Origin: a virus
Direction: 5' to 3' (one strand)
Virus record (IMG/VR): IMGVR_UViG_3300031952_000029
Location: 1 to 48,518 of that record
Length of the DNA: 48,518 bases
The notes under the pieces are model-generated. The model worked only from the letters and a program-made list of their open reading frames with translations, was not told the DNA's origin and did not search any database. A program made the position numbers and the translations under genes. This document shows positions 39,627-47,640 of this stretch, one piece after another; position 1 is the stretch's first letter; every line of letters begins with the position of its first letter.

Positions 39627-40238
39627 TTAAATATTTGTTTTCATCTCTTTTGTCAATTCAACAAAAGTTTCGCTTTTTCCCAATTGAAATCCTCTGGTCA
39701 ACCACATTGAATGGAATTGAGAGGCAGAATTACTACCATATTGTCCTGTAGGAGTAATATAATCTATGCGTCTTGTTGGAATAATTTTTTCACATCTATG
39801 CTTTTTAATTGCATTGATAACCCAGCCACAATAATCAGTTGGAATAAGCAATGAAAAAGGAATATCAAAATATATACACTTCTCAAAGAACCGTTTCTTC
39901 AAAGAAAATGGCGGATTTGTAATAATCGCCAATTTCTCAGTAACTCCAGTTGACAATCTACAAAAGACATTGCTTGGGATTTTTTCGCATGTTAAAAAAT
40001 TTATTACTTCGTCTGCATAGTCTGTTTGTTTAATGTCAGTTCCGTAAACAGCATATTTGTCTTTTTCTAATACAGAAAATATTTTACCATGTCCAACAGA
40101 GCATTCCCATATAGTCGTAATATCTTTTGGAATATATGGAATCAACAATTCTGTTGCATAATTAGGGGTTTGAAAACAATCTCGTGGTTGAGAAGTTTCT
40201 GACATTTCTTTCTGTGGATTCTTTGGTTTAGTTGGCAT
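39627..40238 (-). CDS. Phage SAM-dependent DNA methyltransferase (NPPF type)
   Basis: This 203-aa protein has DCFQTPNYATELLIPYIP, a SAM-binding IWECSVGHGKIFSVLE, a second strand AVYGTDIKQTDY and the catalytic IITNPPFSLKKRFFEKCI. NPPF is typical of N6-adenine methyltransferases. There is no large target-recognition domain. It may be an orphan protective enzyme. It starts after a weak AGGATA site, close behind the previous stop. Confidence 0.78.
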   Translation of the reverse strand: MPTKPKNPQKEMSETSQPRDCFQTPNYATELLIPYIPKDITTIWECSVGHGKIFSVLEKDKYAVYGTDIKQTDYADEVINFLTCEKIPSNVFCRLSTGVTEKLAIITNPPFSLKKRFFEKCIYFDIPFSLLIPTDYCGWVINAIKKHRCEKIIPTRRIDYITPTGQYGSNSASQFHSMWLTRGFQLGKSETFVELTKEMKTNI

Positions 40239-40246
40239 TCAGTATC

Positions 40247-40564
40247 CTAGTAATCCTTGGTAACTGATAATAATTTTTCATAATCTTCTGCATACATGTG
40301 TCCAGCATACTCTACCAATATAAAAGAAGATTCTTCTACTGCTTTAACCATTTTTACTTCCCTAGAATTTGGGGTAGAATAAAGAAGATATTTTTCATTA
40401 TCAAATTTTATAATCCATTCAGGAAGATAAACTAGCTCTAGCCCATATTTATATACGTATACGCGATAATCAGGTAAGACTTTTAAATCTTGGGTAGAAA
40501 TAGGAATGGTATCACCATTTTTCAAATCGTCCACAGTAAGTCTAACATATTTTTTGGGTAACAT
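40247..40564 (-). CDS. Unknown beta-rich protein
   Basis: This 105-aa protein starts after AAGGAGA. It is beta-rich (RVYVYKYGLELVYLPEWIIK, FILVEYAGHMYAEDYEKL). The segment LTVDDLKNGDTIPI resembles small barrel-like domains. A palindrome copy lies 11 bases before its start. No family is recognised. Confidence 0.6.
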   Translation of the reverse strand: MLPKKYVRLTVDDLKNGDTIPISTQDLKVLPDYRVYVYKYGLELVYLPEWIIKFDNEKYLLYSTPNSREVKMVKAVEESSFILVEYAGHMYAEDYEKLLSVTKDY

Positions 40565-40575
40565 TTATTCTCCTT

Positions 40576-40592
40576 ATAAAAGACTATTTTAT
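40576..40592. repeat. ATAAAA-N5-TTTTAT palindrome (short-spaced copy)
   Basis: ATAAAA-GACTA-TTTTAT has perfect arms but a five-base spacer. It lies upstream of the start at 40564 and touches the stop of the frameshifted small membrane frame. Confidence 0.55.
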
Positions 40593-40727
40593 TATACTGC
40601 TAAAATAAATCCTAAAATTCCCAAAATAATAATAGCTATACTCCAAGCACCAAAAGTAGGCAAAAGAATACTATATAATAAACAAATTATAAGCATTATG
40701 ATAAGAATTTGTCCAAATGTTTTCATC
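40592..40727 (-). pseudogene. Frameshifted small membrane-protein gene
   Basis: A promoter (40750-40778) and an AAAAGGAAG site precede ATG 40727. The frame MKTFGQILIIMLIICFII stops after 18 codons. A different frame continues the hydrophobic pattern (LLYSILLPTFGAWSIAIIIL and GILGFILAV) to TAA at 40592. The break is near a TTTT run (about 40680-40683). It may be a decayed two-helix membrane protein, a sequencing error, or a real 18-residue peptide. Confidence 0.4.
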
Positions 40728-40749
40728 TTTCTTCCTTTTCGATATCAAT

Positions 40750-40778
40750 AGTATATCACAAATGATAACTTAAGTCAA
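40750..40778 (-). promoter_or_regulatory. Sigma70-type promoter, extended -10
   Basis: On the - strand TTGACT (40778-40773) and TATACT (40755-40750) are 17 bases apart, with TG before the -10 (TGATATACT). A GATAT and ATATC inverted repeat overlaps the -10, much as at 33241-33260. It follows the polymerase stop at once and drives the small frame at 40727 and genes beyond. Confidence 0.8.
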
Positions 40779-43700
40779 CTAAATTTCCATAGTTGCAACA
40801 ATCTCGTCAAAATTTTTCTGGGGAATTATATCATAATCTTCGATCCACCAATCATAGGTATTATCATTTCGTTTTATAAATTCGCCGTCTTTAAAATCAA
40901 CGGTTTCCTTTTTCTTAAAACTTTTAATTTTAAGAATTTCCCCACCATAAAATATTTTATTATCATAAAGTTTCTTTTGTACTTTTAGGGATGCCCTTGT
41001 CCCATTATTTAAACAATACGTTTCAATACGCGGTGAAAATCTGGTATCTATTGAAAACACATAAACAAATCTCTTATCAACAGGATAAGTAGATTGCAAA
41101 TATCCTAAAATCTCTTTTTCTGCATCTAACTGGTTATTGAAATTAAGTCTCTTGTTTTCTATATTGTTGAAAATATTATGCAATTCTACAAGGCGCAATT
41201 GTTTAGTTTTATTTTTAAGTTTTTTATTATATCTGAATTTTCCTTTTGTGAATTCTTTGTAGAATAAAAGTAGTTTTTTATTGTTTCCAAATTTTTCAAA
41301 ATAATTTATTTTGATGAGGTCTTCAAACTTAGATGAAAAAATATTATTATCAATGGTATATACAAGCAAATCTACGAAATTATTATGTTGTATTTGTGTA
41401 AGATCAAACATATTGTTACCAATGTCTTTTCCAAACCCTTTAATGCTTGTTAAACTTGATGTTATTTCATTCTTTTCTGAAACTGCTACAATTTTTCTAT
41501 TGTCTTGACCAAATCTCATTGGAGGAAATTTAATTTTATAAGCTCTTTCAGCTTCATTTTTAGCATTAGTCATTCTATCTTTATTTCCATCTTGTTCCAT
41601 AAGATTTAAAAATACTTCATAGAACTCCAATGGATAATATGATTTTAAATAAGCACTATAAAGAGAATCTCCTGCCATACTATATGCGTGTGAGGCATTA
41701 AATTGGTAACGTGAACTATCTTCAATGATTTGCCAAGTTAAACTAGCTATTCTTTTTGATTCTTCTAACAATGTATTTTCTTTTAATATAAGCTGAGAAG
41801 TCATTCCATTTAAAAATTGTTCCTTATATTTCAAGACTTTCTCTACACGTTTTTTGGCAATATTTTTTAAAATATCATAGGTTTCAGAAATAGGAATTCC
41901 AGCATATGAAAGAATTTGCATAGATGTTTCTTGATAAAGCATAAATGAAAAAGGAAACTCATTTGTCTGAATAAGATTGTCTAATGACGGAACTCCGTAT
42001 TCAAAAGGTTCTCTTGTCTCAAATTGTTTATAATTTGACTGAAACCCAGGTCTTATACTACTTATAAAAGCAGCTAACTCGGATATATTTTTTGGGGCAT
42101 AAGTTGCTACTCTTCCACTTGTTGACTTTTGTTCTACTTGATTCACACCTACAACAAAAGCATTTTTATATATATCCCATACTTTTTGATTATTAGCACA
42201 TAATTCGATAAGTTTAGGTAATGAATGAGGCTCAATTCCTATTCTTTCATAAACTCTGTAAATCAAGTCTACAACAGAAACCTTTAGCAAATCATTTTTG
42301 ATAAATTTATAATCCTCTGCCCAAAGACCATCCATACATGAACAAATATGTTCTTTTGTTTTTATTAATCCAATTTCTTCTTTAATATTTTTATTATATA
42401 AAATACTGCCGCAAGGGTGTATTTTAAAATTATCAATAATGCCCAAATATTTTTCACTTTCTTTGTAATATTCCAAATATTTATTTGGAATAAATTGATC
42501 TATGAGAACAGATTCATCTTCATTATCTGAATATTTTAATGTTGTTTCATATTTATCAATTGCCTTAGATATTTCATTTGCGATATCAAAATCAATATCT
42601 ATAGCCCTTGCATACATTTTCCAGCATGATTTTTTACTAAGTGTTCCATACGCAATCATAGGATATGAATGATCTTCTCCAAGAATTTCTTGTTGTGCTT
42701 TGAAAAATACTTCTGGATTACTTAAATTGAAATCTATATCTGGTAAACTCCCGGCTTCTAGAATTCTTTCTTTGGTAATAAATCTTTCCGGAAATAATTT
42801 AATAGAAGCAGAAATTCGATCAATAGTTGTAAATTTTAATAGTTTACAAATATAGAAACTAGATGCTGAACCTCTCCCTGTTAGAGTAATATGACCACCA
42901 TTTTCTTTTCCTGTCTTGATTATCTCATAATTTAAAAGAAAATAGTCTGCCATATTTGTGGATATTATCGTATTAAGTTCTTTGGATATTTCTTCTTTGT
43001 AATGTTCCCATTTTTCTTGTGAAACATCCGTTTTTTCTATATTCCAATTACTCCAAATAAGATTTGATAAAATTGTGTTTTTTTCTTCTTGAGATTTTTC
43101 AGGATATAATGTAGGAAGCTTTATATTTTTTGTAAAGATATCTGACCTATATTCTTCGACATCTAAAAATATATTTGTATTATCAATTGCGGTTGCAATT
43201 TCCAAATCAGACAAAATTCCCTGTTGTTGAAATCTTGAAACGCAGGTATCATAATCAGTATAATCTAATAACCATCCTTCTTCATCTTCATATTTTATTT
43301 TTTTAGATAATAAGAAATTATCTCTATTTTTGGCTTGTTCTGGATAAATATAATGCGAATCACATCCCATTATAATTTTGATATTATTTTTAACTGCAAG
43401 ATTTAGAATTCTAGCATTTAGATTTTTTTGGGATTGAACATTATGATATTGAACTTCAAGAAAGAAATTGTCTTTAAAATGATTATGAACTTGTAATATC
43501 AATTCATCTGCATTATCATATTTCCACAAACCCGCAATACAGGCTGTTGTAATCCAAACAGAATTAGGACTAAGAGACAGAAGCAATTCCATATCTATTC
43601 TTGGCCGATAATAAAAGCCTGAAATGCTAGCTTCTGATAAAATTCTATTGATACCTTTGCGTCCATTCTCATTAATTCCTAAAATATTTATATGACAATT

Positions 43701-43949
43701 AGTCCTATCTTTATCGAATCTATTTTTAACAATATATGCCTCTGTTCCAAATAAGTATTTAAGATTGTATTTTTTAGCAAGCTCATAGTATTCTATTGTT
43801 CTTCCTTGCCAGCCATGATTAACAGAAGATAATACTGAATGACCCAATTCAACTGCTCTCTTTGCATATTCTTCAGGAAAGACGACTGAGTCCGGGGTAA
43901 TCGGATTTCCGTACATGTCATGACGATGGTAGTTAACATATGTATTCAT
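40779..43949 (-). CDS. dnaE: DNA polymerase III alpha subunit (DnaE-type)
   Basis: This is the phage replicative polymerase, about 1056 aa. The N-terminal PHP domain shows YVNYHRHDMYG, KYLFGTEAYIV, CHINILG and IIMGCDSHYIYPEQA. The palm has HITLTGRGSASSFYICKLL and SLPDIDFNLS with two catalytic Asp; the third is probably in KNDLLKVSVVDLI. Thumb/finger regions follow (HPCGSILYNKNI, SIRPGFQSNYKQFETREPFE). An EKEILGYLQSTYPVD tail segment is also typical. ATG 43949 is used; it follows the homing endonuclease stop by one base and has no good ribosome site. The frame is open back to 44036, inside the endonuclease gene. Confidence 0.92.
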   Translation of the reverse strand: MNTYVNYHRHDMYGNPITPDSVVFPEEYAKRAVELGHSVLSSVNHGWQGRTIEYYELAKKYNLKYLFGTEAYIVKNRFDKDRTNCHINILGINENGRKGINRILSEASISGFYYRPRIDMELLLSLSPNSVWITTACIAGLWKYDNADELILQVHNHFKDNFFLEVQYHNVQSQKNLNARILNLAVKNNIKIIMGCDSHYIYPEQAKNRDNFLLSKKIKYEDEEGWLLDYTDYDTCVSRFQQQGILSDLEIATAIDNTNIFLDVEEYRSDIFTKNIKLPTLYPEKSQEEKNTILSNLIWSNWNIEKTDVSQEKWEHYKEEISKELNTIISTNMADYFLLNYEIIKTGKENGGHITLTGRGSASSFYICKLLKFTTIDRISASIKLFPERFITKERILEAGSLPDIDFNLSNPEVFFKAQQEILGEDHSYPMIAYGTLSKKSCWKMYARAIDIDFDIANEISKAIDKYETTLKYSDNEDESVLIDQFIPNKYLEYYKESEKYLGIIDNFKIHPCGSILYNKNIKEEIGLIKTKEHICSCMDGLWAEDYKFIKNDLLKVSVVDLIYRVYERIGIEPHSLPKLIELCANNQKVWDIYKNAFVVGVNQVEQKSTSGRVATYAPKNISELAAFISSIRPGFQSNYKQFETREPFEYGVPSLDNLIQTNEFPFSFMLYQETSMQILSYAGIPISETYDILKNIAKKRVEKVLKYKEQFLNGMTSQLILKENTLLEESKRIASLTWQIIEDSSRYQFNASHAYSMAGDSLYSAYLKSYYPLEFYEVFLNLMEQDGNKDRMTNAKNEAERAYKIKFPPMRFGQDNRKIVAVSEKNEITSSLTSIKGFGKDIGNNMFDLTQIQHNNFVDLLVYTIDNNIFSSKFEDLIKINYFEKFGNNKKLLLFYKEFTKGKFRYNKKLKNKTKQLRLVELHNIFNNIENKRLNFNNQLDAEKEILGYLQSTYPVDKRFVYVFSIDTRFSPRIETYCLNNGTRASLKVQKKLYDNKIFYGGEILKIKSFKKKETVDFKDGEFIKRNDNTYDWWIEDYDIIPQKNFDEIVATMEI

Positions 43950-43950
43950 A

Positions 43951-44679
43951 TTATTTCGCATTTTCAAATAAATGTTTTTTGGGCGCAAACTCTCCATAGT
44001 ATTTTTGTTCTGCGTCTTCTCTCGCAATAATGGCATTGTCTAGAGATTCATATTGGCCTATATTTATTTCTTTTCCGTTAACCCCTAATCTAACTCTATA
44101 TTTTCCAGTATCTTTTCTCAAAGATACTCCATTTATACCAGTTAAATTTCTTTTTAATTTTATCCTGTTTTTAGAATTTTGAGAATTATTACATAATCTT
44201 AAATTAGATTTGCGATTATCTAGTGTATTATGAGAAATATGATCTATCAATATATTTCTATCAGTAACATTCATAATTAGCCTATGTAATTTTATATTTT
44301 TTTTGTTTTCTCCTCTTGCTTCAATATATGCTAAACTTCTATTTTTGTGAAAATTCCAACAATAATTTTTAATTTTATCATAATCTTCTAAGTCAAAATA
44401 AAATTCTTCTCCTTTCAAAGTATATCCTACGCCAAATTCTCCATCTAAATTATAATTATTATATTTCTTTTTGGCATTTCTTTGTTTTATTTTAGTTAAA
44501 CATCCACAATTATCTTTTCTTCCGCTTATTAAATCGTTAGTTTTTACGATGATAATTGTATTATTCTTACATTGACATTGACAAATATATTTTCTTTGTT
44601 GACCTTTTTTAACGATGTCATCTGTCATTTTTATAACAATTAAATTGCCAAATGTTTTATTTGTTAGATTATATTTCAT
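43951..44679 (-). CDS. HNH homing endonuclease with AP2 domain
   Basis: This 242-aa protein has an N-terminal cysteine module (YICQCQCKN and DNCGC) and a central HNH nuclease (LHRLIMN with His132, ILIDHISHNTLDNRKSNLRL with His147 and Asn155, and NNSQNSKNR). A C-terminal AP2 DNA-binding domain follows (GINGVSLRKDTGKYRVRLGV, INIGQYESLDNAIIAREDAE). This is the standard build of free-standing phage homing endonucleases. It sits directly upstream of the DNA polymerase gene, a conserved target type for such elements. It has a weak ribosome site and a palindrome copy 18 bases before the start. Confidence 0.9.
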   Translation of the reverse strand: MKYNLTNKTFGNLIVIKMTDDIVKKGQQRKYICQCQCKNNTIIIVKTNDLISGRKDNCGCLTKIKQRNAKKKYNNYNLDGEFGVGYTLKGEEFYFDLEDYDKIKNYCWNFHKNRSLAYIEARGENKKNIKLHRLIMNVTDRNILIDHISHNTLDNRKSNLRLCNNSQNSKNRIKLKRNLTGINGVSLRKDTGKYRVRLGVNGKEINIGQYESLDNAIIAREDAEQKYYGEFAPKKHLFENAK

Positions 44680-44697
44680 TTTATAATTTTTCTCACA

Positions 44698-44715
44698 ATA
44701 AAACTAACATTTTAT
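44698..44715. repeat. ATAAAA-N6-TTTTAT palindrome
   Basis: A perfect copy with spacer CTAACA. It contains the stop codon of the small CxxC gene (44712-44714). Confidence 0.7.
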
Positions 44716-44885
44716 CCCTCAAACATCTTAAGGGTACACCACTCAGGTATCAACCATACATTTTTAATAATATGATCTTCTGATTCGATATTATTATCTG
44801 TATTCCAACAAAATGCGTCATTATCTTCTGTATAATAATGATATGGACAATCAATACAATTTTCAACAATTATAATTTTTTTCAT
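44712..44885 (-). CDS. Small CxxC protein (paralogue of 31230-31442)
   Basis: A 57-aa frame starts at ATG 44885 and reads MKKIIIVENCIDCPYHYY, then DAFCWN and IPEWCTLKM. The order CxxCPY, C, IP-x-x-C matches the gene at 31230-31442. This supports a real small zinc-binding family present twice here. The ribosome site is weak. Function is unknown. Confidence 0.62.
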   Translation of the reverse strand: MKKIIIVENCIDCPYHYYTEDNDAFCWNTDNNIESEDHIIKNVWLIPEWCTLKMFEG

Positions 44886-44893
44886 TTATTTTA

Positions 44894-45436
44894 TTAATCC
44901 CATAAACTTGAAAAATGTTTTTTAAATAATTCAAATCCATTATTAAATTTTAATTCTAGTTCTTTATATTCTTTAGATGATGAAATTGCATTATGAAATT
45001 CTTCATAACATTCAAATCCAATCGCAATTTGTTCTAAGATATTATTAAATTTTTCTTGAGCTATTTCCATTTCATCATTGTCTGGATTATGAGATTCTTT
45101 TAAATTATTACTATCGAACATATCCATAGGAACACCATGTTTTGTTTTTTCCAAATCCCGTACCCACAATGGTATCATTTTTGCAAGGTAAAAATCTATA
45201 CTCCAGACAATTCTTTCGTCATACCCTTTAAAAATTCTTTGATATGCATATTTTATTTCATCAAAAATATACTCTAAGATTTTCCAAGGGTGAGATAAAC
45301 TATAACTGGCACGATAATCTGCAATTCCATCGGAAAACTTATTATCAATAAAATTTTCTAACCAGTTTCTTTGACTGTCCCATTCATTAAACATTTCTTC
45401 CATGGAATCATACTTTTTACCATTGCTTTCTATCAT
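44894..45436 (-). CDS. Conserved phage protein, unknown
   Basis: This 180-aa helical protein starts at ATG after GGAGG, overlapping the region just behind the methyltransferase stop. The core AYQRIFKGYDERIVWSIDFY and KMIPLWVRDLEKTKHGVPMD is a pattern I know from uncharacterised phage and plasmid proteins. The C-terminal half is acidic and helical. No biochemical role is known. Confidence 0.62.
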   Translation of the reverse strand: MIESNGKKYDSMEEMFNEWDSQRNWLENFIDNKFSDGIADYRASYSLSHPWKILEYIFDEIKYAYQRIFKGYDERIVWSIDFYLAKMIPLWVRDLEKTKHGVPMDMFDSNNLKESHNPDNDEMEIAQEKFNNILEQIAIGFECYEEFHNAISSSKEYKELELKFNNGFELFKKHFSSLWD

Positions 45437-46225
45437 TTATTTCCTCCATCTGTATTTTTCTAATCTGGGAATACATATGTTATTTATGTATTCTTTGCTA
45501 CAGTCTACTCCAATAAAATTTCGATTATTCACCCACGCCATTTTACACGTTGTACCAGATCCACACATGGGATCAAACACAACGTCTTTTTCGTTTGACC
45601 AGGATAGAATATGGTCTCTGGCTAGTTTTTCTGGAAATACCGCGGGATGTTTGGTTTTATCGTCTCCAGACGATATTCCAATTCCATAACTCCATACATT
45701 TTGTCTTTTCGATGATAACGGAGCAATTTTAGCATGAGAGACAGATGAGTATCCATTTTTTGTACTTCTTGTTTTTGCATATCTGACTAATTGCCCTGCT
45801 TTTTTTGCTACCAAATCTTTAATAGGATTAAATGTTTTTATCTTTTCTTTCGTAAAAATAAACATGTATTCAAACGACTGACTATAACTGGCAGAAGATC
45901 CACAAGAACCAACTGCTTTTTTATGATAAATCATGGTATCATGTAAATTAAATCCAGATTTTTTAAAAAATAATGCTTGTTCAAACGAGACACCAGATTC
46001 AGAACCGTCAATTGTTTTATCTGCAACTACCCATACGACAACCCCTCCCTTTTTTGTTATTCTAAATAACTCTGGAATAACTGTAGTATAATCAAAATCA
46101 TAAGAATTATATTTTCTCATGTCTGAATATGGGGGAGATGTAATCGTCAAATCTATTGTCTCTTCATTCATTTTTTGCATAAATTTAACTGCATCTGAAA
46201 TATAAAAAGAATTAAGTTGTATCAT
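45437..46225 (-). CDS. Beta-class DNA methyltransferase (SPPY)
   Basis: This 262-aa protein has the catalytic TSPPYSDMR (SPPY at 30-33) near the N-terminus and the SAM-binding VVFDPMCGSGTT (217-226) near the C-terminus, the beta-class motif order. SPPY is commonly N4-cytosine but occurs in N6-adenine enzymes. It should modify DNA at a short site. No restriction partner is adjacent. It overlaps the preceding gene by four bases. Confidence 0.88.
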   Translation of the reverse strand: MIQLNSFYISDAVKFMQKMNEETIDLTITSPPYSDMRKYNSYDFDYTTVIPELFRITKKGGVVVWVVADKTIDGSESGVSFEQALFFKKSGFNLHDTMIYHKKAVGSCGSSASYSQSFEYMFIFTKEKIKTFNPIKDLVAKKAGQLVRYAKTRSTKNGYSSVSHAKIAPLSSKRQNVWSYGIGISSGDDKTKHPAVFPEKLARDHILSWSNEKDVVFDPMCGSGTTCKMAWVNNRNFIGVDCSKEYINNICIPRLEKYRWRK

Positions 46226-46530
46226 GTGTTATCAAAAAACATTGTCAATTCGCGAATATTGAATTTGTAATGTCCACCATTCCTGGATTCTTCCCAACAT
46301 AATGTCCAAAAAAGAGTATTTTCTTGCAATGCACTAATAATTTGCTCATTTCCAGACCATCCTCCAGTATGTAATTCATAATTATTATCATCTATTTGAG
46401 TAAAATAATCATCCCAATGCCACAATCCTTTGATATATTGCATGAGATGATAATAGTCAGGAGGATCTTTATAAACCCAATGAGCAATTGTTGATAAATC
46501 TTCTTCATCTGGATAATCTAATTTGTTCAT
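46222..46530 (-). CDS. Conserved hypothetical protein
   Basis: This 102-aa protein contains HTGGWSGNEQIISALQENTL, LCWEESRNGGHYKF, a pattern found in widespread uncharacterised bacterial and phage proteins. It is Trp/Tyr-rich. The stop overlaps the methyltransferase start, so expression is linked. No function is established. Confidence 0.6.
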   Translation of the reverse strand: MNKLDYPDEEDLSTIAHWVYKDPPDYYHLMQYIKGLWHWDDYFTQIDDNNYELHTGGWSGNEQIISALQENTLFWTLCWEESRNGGHYKFNIRELTMFFDNT

Positions 46531-46532
46531 AA

Positions 46533-46820
46533 TTATTTCTTGTTTAGATTTAACATTAATACATTTTTATTTTCATAATGCTCTTTAAGTTTAGTGATAA
46601 CAAGAGCTACTGCATAATTATTAATCCATGTTTCTTGACCTTCATTAATCCAAGTCATACACGTAACCTTATCCCTATTTAAATCATATAGAATTCCTTC
46701 TGTCGGCTGTTCAATAAACTCATTGATGTCAATGAAAGCAAGTCCTTCAAGTGTATTGAATACGATTTTTCCTTCTTTTTCTTTTTTCAAAATAAATTCT
46801 TGCAGTTCTTTTTTATCCAT
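46533..46820 (-). CDS. Small unknown protein
   Basis: This 95-aa protein starts at ATG 46820 after AAGGAAAA; the frame is open further to 46844. It has a charged helical N-terminus (ELQEFILKKEKEGKIVF) and a mixed C-terminal part. A perfect palindrome copy lies 12 bases before its start. No family is recognised. Confidence 0.55.
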   Translation of the reverse strand: MDKKELQEFILKKEKEGKIVFNTLEGLAFIDINEFIEQPTEGILYDLNRDKVTCMTWINEGQETWINNYAVALVITKLKEHYENKNVLMLNLNKK

Positions 46821-46832
46821 AAAATTTTCCTT

Positions 46833-46850
46833 ATAAAATCCCAATTTTAT
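46833..46850. repeat. ATAAAA-N6-TTTTAT palindrome
   Basis: A perfect copy with spacer TCCCAA, 12 bases upstream of the start at 46820. Confidence 0.7.
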
Positions 46851-46866
46851 CTCCTAAAAATAATTC

Positions 46867-47325
46867 TTATCTGTAATTGATAAATATTATTTCTTCATTC
46901 CAATTTTTTACCATGTGCAAAATACAACACTGTACTCTCGATCCTTTAAAAATACTTCTTGGTAAATGTGTAATAGATTGCAATCCATACTCTATAATAT
47001 CTTTTGTTCTTTTTTCTCCATTAATTATAACTAACCAAGGCATTAATGCTACAATTTCATTACTAAGTTCCATACATCTATATAAAAACTTATATCCCTC
47101 TTTCATTGGAGAGAATGGTGGATTCATAACAATGCAATCATATTTTTGAATATGTTGCATTTTCCAGAAATCATCATCTGGAACAATGGGATTTAATCCA
47201 TAGCTTTTTATTGCCCTTACTATATTTCCATCGCCAGGAGTTGGTTCTAAGATCATTCCTCCTTTTGGTGCGTAAGTTATTCCAACCATATACATTGCTA
47301 TATTTAAAGGTGTTTGAAAATTCAT
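46867..47325 (-). CDS. Small SAM-dependent DNA methyltransferase (NPPF type)
   Basis: This 152-aa protein has the SAM-binding ILEPTPGDGNIVRAIKSYG and the catalytic CIVMNPPFSPMKEGYKF, as in N6-adenine methyltransferases, and little else, so it is a minimal version. ATG 47325 is chosen (no ribosome site); GTG 47334 is also in frame. The palindrome lies 10 bases before the ATG. It may modify DNA or another substrate. Confidence 0.75.
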   Translation of the reverse strand: MNFQTPLNIAMYMVGITYAPKGGMILEPTPGDGNIVRAIKSYGLNPIVPDDDFWKMQHIQKYDCIVMNPPFSPMKEGYKFLYRCMELSNEIVALMPWLVIINGEKRTKDIIEYGLQSITHLPRSIFKGSRVQCCILHMVKNWNEEIIFINYR

Positions 47326-47330
47326 AATTT

Positions 47331-47612
47331 TCACAATAAAAGACAGGTTTTATTTCTTTTAAGTTTTTCCCTTTTTAAAACGCTATTTAGCGCATTATTA
47401 TAGGCTATCATTGTTGTTTCGCCATCAAATATCAATTCTGGATATATTTCTCCTATTTTTTCACGAGCATCTTTGAATAAGGTTTCATCAGTAAATTTTA
47501 ATTCATTATATTTTGCAAGTTTTTGTAATTTCCTACTTACTTGTCTTGCAACCTCAAAATCTTTTTTTGCCCATTCTGGAATGGTATTTTGTTCTATGTG
47601 TTTTTTATTCAT
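47331..47612 (-). CDS. Small unknown protein
   Basis: This 93-aa helical, charged protein (EVARQVSRKLQKLAKYNELK, MIAYNNALNSVLKREKLKRN) starts at ATG 47612 without a clear ribosome site; a palindrome copy lies 10 bases upstream. Its last codons (NKTCLLL) run through the next palindrome copy at 47336-47353. No family is recognised. Confidence 0.5.
   Translation of the reverse strand: MNKKHIEQNTIPEWAKKDFEVARQVSRKLQKLAKYNELKFTDETLFKDAREKIGEIYPELIFDGETTMIAYNNALNSVLKREKLKRNKTCLLL
47336..47353. repeat. ATAAAA-N6-TTTTAT palindrome
   Basis: A perfect copy with spacer GACAGG. It overlaps the 3' end of the gene at 47331-47612 and lies 10 bases before the methyltransferase ATG. Confidence 0.7.
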
Positions 47613-47622
47613 AATTTCGCCA

Positions 47623-47640
47623 ATAAAATAGGCATTTTAT
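47623..47640. repeat. ATAAAA-N6-TTTTAT palindrome
   Basis: A perfect copy with spacer TAGGCA, where the symmetry extends to AATAAAAT and ATTTTATT. It fills the gap between the genes at 47641 and 47612. Confidence 0.75.

Noticed and set aside
40506-40751. 81-aa + strand frame
   Set aside because: It runs opposite the promoter and small membrane frame and has no ribosome site; it is a shadow.
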